A stretch of DNA of 49,312 nucleotides from Hellea sp. (GTDB taxonomy: Bacteria > Pseudomonadota > Alphaproteobacteria > Caulobacterales > Maricaulaceae), in assembly GCA_020627655.1 (NCBI GenBank), contig JAHDGM010000018.1, forward strand, positions 1 to 49,312, given 5' to 3'. Positions 42,036 to 49,312 of the stretch are shown here, piece after piece (positions within the stretch are counted from its first letter, which is position 1; each line of letters begins with the position of its first letter). The notes below the pieces were generated by a model. It saw only the letters and a program-made list of their open reading frames with translations, ran no database searches and was not told the DNA's origin. The translations under genes were made by a program, and so were the position numbers.

Positions 42036-43420
42036 TGACTGGATTTGAGCATTTAAAGTCTGCATTACCAGCTAATAGCTGGACTGATGATCAGGATCTT
42101 ATAGCGCCCTGGCTTAAGGAATGGCGGGATAAATATTTTGGGCAGACGCCTCTTATGGTTATGCCTGGCTCAACAGAGGAAACTGCGAAAGTTGTTAAAA
42201 TCTGCCGCGAGCATGAATTGAAAATCATGCCTCAGGGCGGCAATACAGGACTGGTTGGCGGAAACACACCCCAAGGCGAAATATTGCTCTCAACCCGCCG
42301 AATAAATAAAATTCGTAACACTAACCCGGTGACTAACGCCATGATCGTCGAAGCCGGGGCAACACTTTTATCAGTGCAAGAAGCTGCCAAAAAAGCTGAC
42401 CGCAAATTTCCACTATCTTTGGCTTCTGAAGGCTCCTGCACCATCGGTGGTAATCTTTCGACCAATGCTGGCGGCGTGCATGTTCTGAAATACGGCACGG
42501 CCAAAGACCTGGTTTTTGGCGTTGAGGCCGTCCTGCCAAACGGTGAGATTTACAATGGCCTGACCGACCTTCGAAAAGACAATACGGGCTATGACCTCTC
42601 CAGATTATTTCTGGGGGCCGAAGGAACTCTCGGGATCATTACAGCGGCCAGTCTTAAGTTATTTCCGCGTCCCGGACATGTTCAGCGCGCAATAGCTGGT
42701 GTGAAAAGCGCCGATGATGCGGTTAAACTTCTTGATTACTGCCGCACCGGCAACGCCCTGTCCATGTTCGAAGTGATACCGAGGATAGGCTTGGAACTGG
42801 TGACGCGGCACATTCCGGACCAGCGTGACCCCTTTGAGCAAGTTCATGAGTGGTACGCTATTATTGACTGGGAAACCGACGACTCCGCCCTGGGTCAATC
42901 CGTAGCCGAGCAATGCCTAATGTCAGCCGCAAAAGCCAGGGTGGTTGATGACGCGGTTATTGCACAAACGGAAATACAAGCAGCGAACCTGCTGGCTTTA
43001 AGGGAACATATGTCTGCCGCGCAAAAACATAATGGCGCATCAATCAAGCAAGACATAACAGTACCCATTGATAAAATCCCTGAATTTCTGCGCCAAGCCG
43101 ATAAAGCTGTTATGAAAATCGTAGCAAATTGCAGGCCCGTCGCCTTTGGCCACTTTGGTGATGGTAATATTCATTATAACATAGCGCAGCCTGAAGACGC
43201 TGATCGAAAAGAGTTCCTGACCTATTGGAATGATATTTCCTGTGTTGTTTTCGACATAGTCGACAGCCTCGGCGGATCAATTTCCGCTGAACACGGTATT
43301 GGAATTATGAAAAAAGGCGAACTCGCCCAGCGCACAGAGCCTGCTAAAATGATGATGTTAAGAACCATCAAACAATCCCTAGATCCAGATAATATCATGA
43401 ACCCGCGGGTGATGATTTAA
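42035..43420 (+). CDS. FAD-linked oxidase of the D-lactate / D-2-hydroxyglutarate dehydrogenase family
   Basis: This 461-residue flavoenzyme has a VAO-type FAD domain (MPQGGNTGLVGGNTP, LASEGSCTIGGNLSTNAGG, KYGTAKDLVFGVEAVLPNG, GAEGTLGIITAASLKL) and a C-terminal substrate/cap domain with HFGDGNIHYN and AEHGIGIMKK. It oxidises a D-2-hydroxyacid; D-lactate, glycolate or D-2-hydroxyglutarate are all possible. The start codon overlaps the Sua5 stop (TAATG), so the genes are coupled, though no common pathway is evident. Confidence 0.88.
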   Translation: MTGFEHLKSALPANSWTDDQDLIAPWLKEWRDKYFGQTPLMVMPGSTEETAKVVKICREHELKIMPQGGNTGLVGGNTPQGEILLSTRRINKIRNTNPVTNAMIVEAGATLLSVQEAAKKADRKFPLSLASEGSCTIGGNLSTNAGGVHVLKYGTAKDLVFGVEAVLPNGEIYNGLTDLRKDNTGYDLSRLFLGAEGTLGIITAASLKLFPRPGHVQRAIAGVKSADDAVKLLDYCRTGNALSMFEVIPRIGLELVTRHIPDQRDPFEQVHEWYAIIDWETDDSALGQSVAEQCLMSAAKARVVDDAVIAQTEIQAANLLALREHMSAAQKHNGASIKQDITVPIDKIPEFLRQADKAVMKIVANCRPVAFGHFGDGNIHYNIAQPEDADRKEFLTYWNDISCVVFDIVDSLGGSISAEHGIGIMKKGELAQRTEPAKMMMLRTIKQSLDPDNIMNPRVMI

Positions 43421-43438
43421 AACTCACACATCTGTGTT

Positions 43439-43467
43439 TTGACAGCTGGCCAACTTGCCCCTATATC
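43439..43467 (+). promoter_or_regulatory. Sigma-70 promoter of the yaaA operon
   Basis: A perfect TTGACA -35 (43439-43444) is 17 bases from TATATC (43462-43467). Transcription would begin near 43474 and give a leader of about 48 bases with AGGAGGA (43508-43514) before the yaaA ATG. In E. coli yaaA responds to OxyR; I see no clear OxyR site here. Confidence 0.6.
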
Positions 43468-43521
43468 TTTTCTCGTACCCACGCGTACAGACAATCACGT
43501 CGACGTTAGGAGGAAACAGAT

Positions 43522-44307
43522 ATGTTGACACTTTTATCCCCTGCTAAAAAATTAAACTTTGATCCTGCCGCAACCGGCCTGAACACAACGCCTCTATTGC
43601 TACCAAAAGACACGCGAGAGCTTGCGAAGGTTGCAAAAAAACAAAGCCCAGCTGATCTGAAAAAGCTTATGCATTTGTCAGATAATTTGGCCAACCTTAA
43701 TGCCGAACGCTTTAAAAGCTTTAATTTAGAAGGCCAAAGCAATAGCGCCAAAGCTGCCGGGCTCGCCTTTGACGGAGATGTTTACTGGGGCCTTGATGCC
43801 AATAGCTGGACTGATGATGATTTAAGTTATGCACAAGGTCATTTGCGTATTCTATCGGGCCTTTACGGCGTATTACGACCCATGGATGCCATACAGCCTT
43901 ACCGTCTCGAAATGGGTACAAAACTTGTGACTAAACGCGGAAAAAGTCTTTATGACTTTTGGGGCTCTACAATTGCTGACACTCTAAAAACGGATATCAG
44001 CACACATAAAGACCAAACCGTGGTCAATCTGGCCTCTTACGAATATTTCAAAGCGATTGATAAATCCGTCTTGGATAATCCGGTCATCAATTTTAAATTT
44101 CTGAATATCAAAGACGGTAAGGCCCGTAACCTGATGTATTACGCCAAATATGGTCGTGGCCTTATGGCAAAATGGGTCATGCAAAACCGGATTGAAAGCG
44201 CTGATGAATTAAAGGGCTTTAATTTAGAAAACTATAAGTTCGACAAGTCCCTATCCGAAGAGTCAACCATAGTCTTTACGCGTAAACAACCTCCGCCCAA
44301 GAAATAA
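43522..44307 (+). CDS. yaaA: YaaA family (DUF328) peroxide-stress protein
   Basis: The 261-residue cytoplasmic protein has the family pattern: MLTLLSPAKKLNFDP at the start, FDGDVYWGLDA, LRILSGLYGVLRPMDAIQPYRLEMGT, NLASYEYFKAI and FKFLNIKDGK. In E. coli YaaA limits damage from hydrogen peroxide by lowering free iron. A near-ideal ribosome-binding sequence (AGGAGGA) and a good sigma-70 promoter precede it, so it may be strongly expressed. It leads a likely operon with the MAPEG and TfoX-N genes. Confidence 0.93.
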   Translation: MLTLLSPAKKLNFDPAATGLNTTPLLLPKDTRELAKVAKKQSPADLKKLMHLSDNLANLNAERFKSFNLEGQSNSAKAAGLAFDGDVYWGLDANSWTDDDLSYAQGHLRILSGLYGVLRPMDAIQPYRLEMGTKLVTKRGKSLYDFWGSTIADTLKTDISTHKDQTVVNLASYEYFKAIDKSVLDNPVINFKFLNIKDGKARNLMYYAKYGRGLMAKWVMQNRIESADELKGFNLENYKFDKSLSEESTIVFTRKQPPPKK

Positions 44308-44320
44308 AGCAGGAATGCTT

Positions 44321-44776
44321 ATGGAAAACTTTCTCACACCCGTACTAGCCTTGATCTTGTGGACCTTTGTGATGTGGACCTTGATGTATATACGCCGTAT
44401 CCCTGCCATGAACGCGATCACCAACAACACGCAACGTTTCATCGAAGAACCCGAACTGGCAAATCAAATACCAGCAAAAGCAAGATGGGCAGCTGATAAC
44501 TACAACCATTTGCATGAACAGCCGGTTATTTTCTACGCGCTCATGTTTTATCTATATCTGAACAAGCTTACACCTGATTGGATATTATATTTGGCTTGGG
44601 CTTATGTAGCCATTCGGGTCATTCACAGTCTGGTACAAGTCAGTCAAAACAAAGTTTTAATTCGCTTTAGTCTGTTTGCGCTCGGCTCTGTCTGTTTAAT
44701 TATAATGGCACTTTACGCAGCTGGTTATTTGGTCGGCGGCGTGCTGGTAAGCTCTGGAGTTATTAATGGCGCATGA
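44321..44776 (+). CDS. MAPEG-family membrane protein
   Basis: The 151-residue protein has four hydrophobic helices and MAPEG family residues: RWAADNYNHLHEQPVIFYAL and YVAIRVIHSLVQ. Eukaryotic members are membrane glutathione transferases or leukotriene synthases; bacterial ones are mostly uncharacterised. An ATG at 44315 lies directly against AGGA, while the ATG at 44321 has it six bases upstream and is preferred. It follows yaaA by 13 bases and overlaps the TfoX-N gene by 11. Confidence 0.85.
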   Translation: MENFLTPVLALILWTFVMWTLMYIRRIPAMNAITNNTQRFIEEPELANQIPAKARWAADNYNHLHEQPVIFYALMFYLYLNKLTPDWILYLAWAYVAIRVIHSLVQVSQNKVLIRFSLFALGSVCLIIMALYAAGYLVGGVLVSSGVINGA

Positions 44777-45113
44777 TGAAGGCCTTGCGCAAATTCTAGC
44801 TGATGACCTAAGCGATCATGCCGAGATTACATCTAAAAAGATGTTTGGCGGGCTTTGCTTTTTGAACCATGGGCACATGCTTTGCGGCGTTCATAAATCT
44901 AAAGACAAAACGCAGGATATGGCCATGTTTCGTGTAGGGCCAGATCACTATGAAAGCGCTTTGAAACTCGACAATGTAATGGAGCTTGGCTTTACAGGCC
45001 GTCCTATGAAAGGCTTGGTGGAAACAAATTCCATGGTATTTGAAGATGACAAACTCCGAAGTAAACTTTTGGAAATGGCTTTAGAATTCACAAATAGCCT
45101 TCCACCAAAATAG
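44766..45113 (+). CDS. TfoX N-terminal domain protein
   Basis: The 115-residue protein is a single TfoX_N domain: KKMFGGLCFLNHGHMLCGVH, MAMFRVGPDHYESAL, ELGFTGRPMKGLVETNS. The N-terminal domain of TfoX is tied to competence regulation in gammaproteobacteria, but the stand-alone version in alphaproteobacteria has no known role. It starts inside the MAPEG gene with GGAG six bases upstream, so the two are coupled. Confidence 0.85.
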   Translation: MAHDEGLAQILADDLSDHAEITSKKMFGGLCFLNHGHMLCGVHKSKDKTQDMAMFRVGPDHYESALKLDNVMELGFTGRPMKGLVETNSMVFEDDKLRSKLLEMALEFTNSLPPK

Positions 45114-45149
45114 ACTGTGTTTTTTCCTATATTGGTGTAAACGGCCCCT

Positions 45150-46193
45150 ATGACTGAACGACTCATAATCAAACGCCCGGATGATTGGCATGTGCATTTA
45201 CGCGACGATGCAATGCTCGAAGCTGTTGTTGACTATACAGCCCGTCAATTTGCCCGTGCTATTGTCATGCCGAATCTTGCGCCGCCCGTTACAACCGTTA
45301 AAGCCGCCTCAGATTATCGTGATAGAATTTTAAAAGCGGTCTCACCTGATTTAAACTTCACTCCGCTCATGACATGTTATTTAACGGATAATGCTTCTCC
45401 AACCGAGCTTTCCGAGGGTCATGATGAAGGCGTGTTTACCGCCGCAAAACTTTACCCGGCCAATGCAACTACGAACTCTGCGCATGGGGTCACGGATATA
45501 AAAAACATATATCCTGCTTTAGAAGCCATGCAAAAATCTGGCATGCCTCTACTCGTTCACGGAGAAGTCACCCATTCGGATGTCGATATTTTTGATCGTG
45601 AAGCCGTTTTTATTGAGCAGGTTTTATTGCCGCTCTTATCCGATTTCCCTGAACTTAAAACCGTATTTGAACATATAACCACCAAAGAAGCGGCTGAGTT
45701 TGTAACTGAAGCCGGGTCAAATATTGCAGCTACCATCACCCCCCATCACTTGGAATTTAACCGCAACGCCATCTTCCAGGGAGGTATTCGGCCCCATTAT
45801 TACTGCCTGCCTGTAGCCAAACGGGAAAAACATCGTCTCGCCCTGCGCAAAGCCGCCACATCAGGATCTGAAAAGTTTTTCCTAGGGACGGATTCGGCCC
45901 CTCATGCTATTGGTAAAAAAGAAGCGGCCTGTGGCTGCGCTGGTCTTTTTAACGCGCCTTGCGCTTTGGAGAGCTATCTCAAAACCTTTGATGAAGAAAA
46001 TGCTTTGGATAAATTTGAAGCATTCGCCTCAATTAATGGGCCAAGATTTTACGGACTGCCGGTCAATAGCGAGACAATCACCTTGGTGCGTCAGACAACC
46101 GAAATTCCTGAAACTGTGTCGGCAGATGGCACGCATATTGTCCCGTTCCACGCTGCTGAAGAATTGGAATGGCGGTTAGTCTCTAACACCTGA
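45150..46193 (+). CDS. pyrC: Dihydroorotase (class II, PyrC type)
   Basis: The 347-residue zinc enzyme closes carbamoyl aspartate to dihydroorotate in pyrimidine synthesis. Metal-site residues are His14 and His16 in [10 protein letters not shown], the carbamylated Lys in [12 protein letters not shown], and [17 protein letters not shown] and LGTDSAPHA. Its length agrees with E. coli PyrC (348). It lies 36 bases after the TfoX-N gene and may belong to the yaaA operon. No ribosome-binding sequence of note is visible. Confidence 0.96.
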   Translation: MTERLIIKRPDDWHVHLRDDAMLEAVVDYTARQFARAIVMPNLAPPVTTVKAASDYRDRILKAVSPDLNFTPLMTCYLTDNASPTELSEGHDEGVFTAAKLYPANATTNSAHGVTDIKNIYPALEAMQKSGMPLLVHGEVTHSDVDIFDREAVFIEQVLLPLLSDFPELKTVFEHITTKEAAEFVTEAGSNIAATITPHHLEFNRNAIFQGGIRPHYYCLPVAKREKHRLALRKAATSGSEKFFLGTDSAPHAIGKKEAACGCAGLFNAPCALESYLKTFDEENALDKFEAFASINGPRFYGLPVNSETITLVRQTTEIPETVSADGTHIVPFHAAEELEWRLVSNT

Positions 46194-46196
46194 CAC

Positions 46197-46613
46197 TTAG
46201 TCCCAATCCCGCCGAACCAAGCTTAAGAGCTCTGAACCGTCTTCTGCAAACACTTTGAGCCTGAGATGCGTCGCCTCAACGTGATGGGCGTTTTGCAATG
46301 ACGATAAAAACTGCCGCTCCGTTTCCATAGCTGGGCCAATACAGGCTTTTTTGGTGCTGGCTAAAGGCCCTAGGATTAGCCGGTCGCCATTTTGCTCATA
46401 TGTACCAAAGAAATTATTACAGCCCCCGGATCCGCTCACTTCACCTTTGGCCCGAAATTGAACAAATGGACCATCCACTCCATCAAAACCCCATTCTGAT
46501 CCTGCAAGTGACGACAAGGGCCGTGTATTATCATGAGCCTGTTTAACCGCTTTTGCACACGCAACTAAAACAGGCACGCTCATTAACAATGGAAGAAGCC
46601 TCAAGAAACTCAC
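46197..46613 (-). CDS. META/HslJ-domain lipoprotein
   Basis: The 138-residue product has a lipoprotein signal (SVPVLVAC, lipid Cys19) and a META domain (about 35-135): LAGSEWGFDGVDG, VQFRAKGEVSGSGGCNNFFGTYEQNG and GPLASTKKACIGPAMETERQFL. The domain is common in lipoproteins such as HslJ; its role is unclear, though outer-membrane stress tolerance has been suggested. The GTG start lies one base after the DUF2385 stop, with GGGAG seven bases upstream. Confidence 0.85.
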   Translation of the reverse strand: MSFLRLLPLLMSVPVLVACAKAVKQAHDNTRPLSSLAGSEWGFDGVDGPFVQFRAKGEVSGSGGCNNFFGTYEQNGDRLILGPLASTKKACIGPAMETERQFLSSLQNAHHVEATHLRLKVFAEDGSELLSLVRRDWD

Positions 46614-46614
46614 T

Positions 46615-47034
46615 TTAATGCTCCCGATAAGGGTCGCCCAGCATGGCTGCCAGATTTCGACCGTTCTCAGCTAAAGCCGCTACGTCCAGAGTTACAGATT
46701 CGCTACAGGTACTGTGCCTGTCCTGTTCCAAATGATAGCCACTATTATAAGCTTGAATCATATTGCTTCGGCGGGATGGGTCGAGTGTGGATTCCAGGTC
46801 CATCATTTGACTCGCATAGTTTCGCCATTTTTGGTCCGAAAAGCCAAAACAAAGCTGCCGGAGATAATGGAGCTGCCCAAGGTTTTTAGCCATAGCTTCC
46901 ACAATGGAATTCATCTGAACCATATCCGCTTCGACCCTAAGCTCGGCTGCTTCGCGTGCTTTATCAGCGTCTGGGGCTTGGGCGTTTACAGGAATTGCTA
47001 AAAACAACAGGATTATGGCGCTTAGGCGTTTCAT
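46615..47034 (-). CDS. DUF2385 (TIGR02301) exported protein
   Basis: The 139-residue product has a signal peptide (cleavage likely after PVNAQA) and a helical domain with NLGQLHYLRQLCFGFSDQKWR, MMDLES, RRSNMIQAYNSGY and a late Cys. This matches an alphaproteobacterial family of unknown function with two conserved cysteines. The ATG at 47034 is chosen over an upstream in-frame start because it directly precedes a normal signal peptide. It forms a pair with the META lipoprotein. Confidence 0.85.
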   Translation of the reverse strand: MKRLSAIILLFLAIPVNAQAPDADKAREAAELRVEADMVQMNSIVEAMAKNLGQLHYLRQLCFGFSDQKWRNYASQMMDLESTLDPSRRSNMIQAYNSGYHLEQDRHSTCSESVTLDVAALAENGRNLAAMLGDPYREH

Positions 47035-47078
47035 GGCAATATGATAGAAAAAAAACAAACGTCTGGAAACGATCTTTT

Positions 47079-47501
47079 TCAGTTTGACTGCTCAGAATAT
47101 AACATTTCATAGGCCTTACGGATTATCCGCTCTGTTTCCGTCCACATACCAAATGTCTCAATATCATCCAAAGATACGAAACAAGCCTCTACAGCATCAT
47201 CTCCAGCCATTGGCTTGGCCCTAATCCAACGGGCCACATAATCATGCAAATGATAGGTTTTTTCATCAATCTCCGTAATAACTGTCTCGATCTTCTCTAT
47301 CAGTTCTGCCTGAACCGATGTTTCTTCAGTAAGCTCTCGCAACGCAGCGGTCTTCTCGTTTTCATCCGGCTGTATTCGTCCCCCTGGAATTGACCACTGT
47401 CCAGCTCTTGGTGCCTGCCCTCGTCTAATAAGCAAGACCTCATTTTCGCGAAAACAAACAACACCTACGCACTCGATCGGACTTTTATTTTGGTCAGTCA
47501 T
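47079..47501 (-). CDS. Nudix hydrolase
   Basis: The 140-residue cytoplasmic enzyme has the Nudix box GGRIQPDENEKTAALREL, then TEETSV, where the usual Gly near the end is Ser; the catalytic RE..EE residues are intact. It hydrolyses a nucleoside diphosphate linked to another group. Substrate unknown. It is divergent from the SRAP gene with only 17 bases between start codons. Confidence 0.88.
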   Translation of the reverse strand: MTDQNKSPIECVGVVCFRENEVLLIRRGQAPRAGQWSIPGGRIQPDENEKTAALRELTEETSVQAELIEKIETVITEIDEKTYHLHDYVARWIRAKPMAGDDAVEACFVSLDDIETFGMWTETERIIRKAYEMLYSEQSN

Positions 47502-47518
47502 ATCCTATCGTTCCTATC

Positions 47519-48190
47519 ATGTGCGGACGCTTTGCCCTATATAAAAAACTCGCTGAAATTGCCGCTCGCTATCATGCGGCAATCGGAAATGACGGCCTAT
47601 GGGATTGGGAACCTAACTACAATATTTCGCCCGGCACTGTAATTCCAGTTATCGCGCTGGACGGTCGCCGCACCGCCAAAGTTGTCCCTATGCGCTGGGG
47701 CCTGCACCCCCATTGGAAAAAATCTCCTCCAGAAGGGCGGCCCTTATTTAATGCACGCGTAGAAACGGCGGATGAAAAACCGAGTTTCCGAACTCCTTTT
47801 AAGCGGAGGCGGGCTTTAATTCCCGCAAATGGCTGGTATGAATGGGACCGATTTGAGGGCTCCAAAAGACCTTTTTTCATCCATGAAAAAGACGAGGAAA
47901 TATGTGCTTTTGCGGCTCTTTGGGATCAGTGGCGTGTTGATGAAGGTATCACACTTTTATCCGCTACAATTCTGACCACTGCCGCCGATGGCGAGATGAA
48001 ACATCTACACCACCGCATGCCGGTCAGGCTCCCGGAAGAACATTGGGATAGCTGGCTGGATTGGGACAGCAAACCCACCCGCATATTGCAAGACATGAAA
48101 GATAGCTCAGACCTTGTCTGGCACGAAGTATCTGATGTGGTAAATTCAGGGCGCGCGCGAGGGAAAGACCTTATTGAGAAACAATCTTAA
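47519..48190 (+). CDS. SRAP-domain (YedK/HMCES-like) abasic-site protein
   Basis: The 223-residue protein has the four SRAP active-site features: Cys2 (MCGRFA), Asn in LFNARVET, Glu in NGWYEWD, and His in HHRMPVRLP. SRAP proteins bind single-strand DNA and form a covalent bond with abasic sites through Cys2, shielding them from breakage. The start is fixed by the requirement for Cys at position 2. No Shine-Dalgarno is visible, so a leaderless or very short leader mRNA is possible. Confidence 0.92.
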   Translation: MCGRFALYKKLAEIAARYHAAIGNDGLWDWEPNYNISPGTVIPVIALDGRRTAKVVPMRWGLHPHWKKSPPEGRPLFNARVETADEKPSFRTPFKRRRALIPANGWYEWDRFEGSKRPFFIHEKDEEICAFAALWDQWRVDEGITLLSATILTTAADGEMKHLHHRMPVRLPEEHWDSWLDWDSKPTRILQDMKDSSDLVWHEVSDVVNSGRARGKDLIEKQS

Positions 48191-48285
48191 ACGACTTAGT
48201 AACGATAAACTGATTTCGGTAATCCTTGCCATAAACCTGCCACACTCATCCCTTATGTTATCGCACTAATCATAAGACGGAAAAC

Positions 48286-48753
48286 ATGCTGCGCAATTAT
48301 ACATTAAAACAGCCTGCGAGACGACATGCTCGAATTGGTGCCTTTTATGCTTCGGTTTTGCCCATAATCATTGGGCTTTTGATCATGTCGGGTGCATTTG
48401 GCACTATGAATTATGCTGATCGTAGCGTTAGCCTTCCTGTGGCACTAACATTTTTACTAGGCGCGCCCCTTGTTGCAATCATTAGTCAGTCAATCATTGC
48501 CAAACGACAAAAAATAGATTTTTGGAATGTCGTGGAGGTCAGCCTGATCACCGCAACGGTCATGCAGATTGCCTTTGGAACCCTCTACATAATCGTCTAC
48601 GCACTCACTGCTGATACTGATCCCGGTTTTACGTATCTTATCAGCACTTCACTGGCCATTCATGCAATTTTCTGGTTCATTTTGACAGTGCCAATTACAC
48701 TGCTTTGCGCCCTTATTTTCAGGCTGAGCGCTTTGCGTCCTATATATGGCTAA
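48286..48753 (+). CDS. Four-helix membrane protein of unknown function
   Basis: The 155-residue protein has a basic N-terminus and four hydrophobic segments (about 20-37, 48-68, 82-106 and 120-146). I recognise no family. It lies alone between the SRAP gene and gyrB on the same strand, with 95 bases upstream and 118 bases downstream. Some features, such as a short cytoplasmic loop with AKRQK, fit inner-membrane positive-inside topology. Confidence 0.72.
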   Translation: MLRNYTLKQPARRHARIGAFYASVLPIIIGLLIMSGAFGTMNYADRSVSLPVALTFLLGAPLVAIISQSIIAKRQKIDFWNVVEVSLITATVMQIAFGTLYIIVYALTADTDPGFTYLISTSLAIHAIFWFILTVPITLLCALIFRLSALRPIYG

Positions 48754-48871
48754 TACGGCCTGAAAATCATGTATTTACTGGGTTTTTTGAGATCTCTCAC
48801 CCTCGCTTTTCAGCTATAAATCTATTATATTGGCAGGGTAATTTTAACGTGATTCGACGAACGGATTTTTC

Positions 48872-49312
48872 ATGGCAGACCCCGCCCAGAATTCTGAAGA
48901 AAATCAAGCCGAATATGGCGCCGACAGCATCAAAGTTCTCAAAGGACTCGATGCCGTCAGAAAGCGTCCCGGCATGTATATCGGCGACACGGATGACGGC
49001 TCAGGACTGCATCATATGGTCTATGAAGTCGTTGATAATTCGATTGATGAAGCCTTGGCCGGCCATGCTGACCGGGTTTTAGTAACACTGCATCCTGACG
49101 GTTCCTGTTCAGTTCGTGACAATGGGCGCGGTATACCGGTTGCCATCCACGAAGAGGAAGGCATCTCAGCCGCTGAAGTCATCATGACCCAGCTTCACGC
49201 TGGCGGGAAGTTTGATCAAAATTCTTACAAAGTATCGGGCGGGCTACACGGCGTTGGTGTATCCGTTGTGAACGCTTTATCTGTATCTTTAGATCTTACA
49301 GTATGGCGTGAC
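48872..49312 (+). CDS. gyrB: DNA gyrase subunit B, 3' truncated by window edge
   Basis: The first 147 residues are visible. They show the GHKL ATPase start: [63 protein letters not shown] and [13 protein letters not shown]. The wording, with the [11 protein letters not shown] loop, favours GyrB over ParE. Gyrase introduces negative supercoils using ATP. An acidic N-terminal tail of about 15 residues precedes the core. A GATTC (CcrM-type) site lies at 48851-48855, just before the start codon. Confidence 0.93.
   Translation, partial: MADPAQNSEENQAEYGADSIKVLKGLDAVRKRPGMYIGDTDDGSGLHHMVYEVVDNSIDEALAGHADRVLVTLHPDGSCSVRDNGRGIPVAIHEEEGISAAEVIMTQLHAGGKFDQNSYKVSGGLHGVGVSVVNALSVSLDLTVWRD

Noticed and set aside
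48705-49082. 125-residue open frame overlapping the start of gyrB
   Set aside because: It overlaps both the membrane-protein gene and gyrB in another frame and has no family features.

Overview
This 49.3-kb window is ordinary chromosome of an alphaproteobacterium, densely packed with genes and of moderate GC. Several features point to the dimorphic or stalked groups (Caulobacterales, Maricaulales or Hyphomonadaceae-like). These are a PleC-like histidine kinase beside glnE, a degP/response regulator/kinase/glnE block, a FeuPQ-like regulator pair with a PepSY protein, a DUF2385 (TIGR02301) protein, CtrA-like boxes and a sigma-54-like promoter. I saw no tRNA, rRNA, insertion sequence, prophage, CRISPR array or replication origin. 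No gene-free stretch exceeds 300 bases; the longest is about 234 bases (33584-33817).

Layout. 1-738 is the 3' part of a glycine-zipper/LysM surface protein. 851-3698 holds pyk, with an 18-bp perfect palindrome in its leader, and a convergent CPA1 Na+/H+ antiporter. 3859-4939 holds a TerB-like protein and two small conserved or orphan genes. 4964-8151 is a tyrosine-catabolism operon (hppD, a VOC protein, an FAH-family hydrolase) divergent from a MarR regulator, with palindromic operators between them. 8228-13559 holds typA, pepN (its Shine-Dalgarno lies inside a hairpin) and an EAL protein. 13645-22823 holds the PleC-like kinase and the opposing degP-RR-HK-glnE operon. 22903-26015 is a PepSY-RR-HK-methyltransferase operon. 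26086-32709 holds a class B DnaJ protein, an acyl-CoA dehydrogenase, DUF1499, an orphan membrane protein, pdxH, a mini J-domain protein, aroC and a lipase-like hydrolase.

32840-35748 is the most unusual part. Three exported glycine-zipper proteins lie in tandem, with unrelated low-complexity tails. The middle one carries 29 consecutive hexapeptides, a basic block of about +18 followed by an acidic block of about -19. It sits behind a sigma-54-like promoter, and its neighbour sits behind a CtrA-like box.

35783-40994 is an isoprenoid and housekeeping operon read leftward (lepB, a histidine phosphatase, xseB, ispA, dxs, tlyA). 41067-46193 runs rightward with a Sua5-type tRNA-modification gene, an FAD-linked oxidase, yaaA behind a good sigma-70 promoter, a MAPEG protein, a TfoX-N protein and pyrC. 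46197-48753 holds a META lipoprotein, DUF2385, a Nudix hydrolase, an SRAP protein and an orphan membrane protein. The window ends inside gyrB.

How the parts fit together. Envelope functions recur: DegP, two OmpR-family two-component systems, glycine-zipper and LysM surface proteins, lepB and lipoproteins. Cell-cycle and c-di-GMP signalling is suggested by the PleC-like kinase next to an EAL phosphodiesterase. All functions are read from motifs and context; no database search was run.
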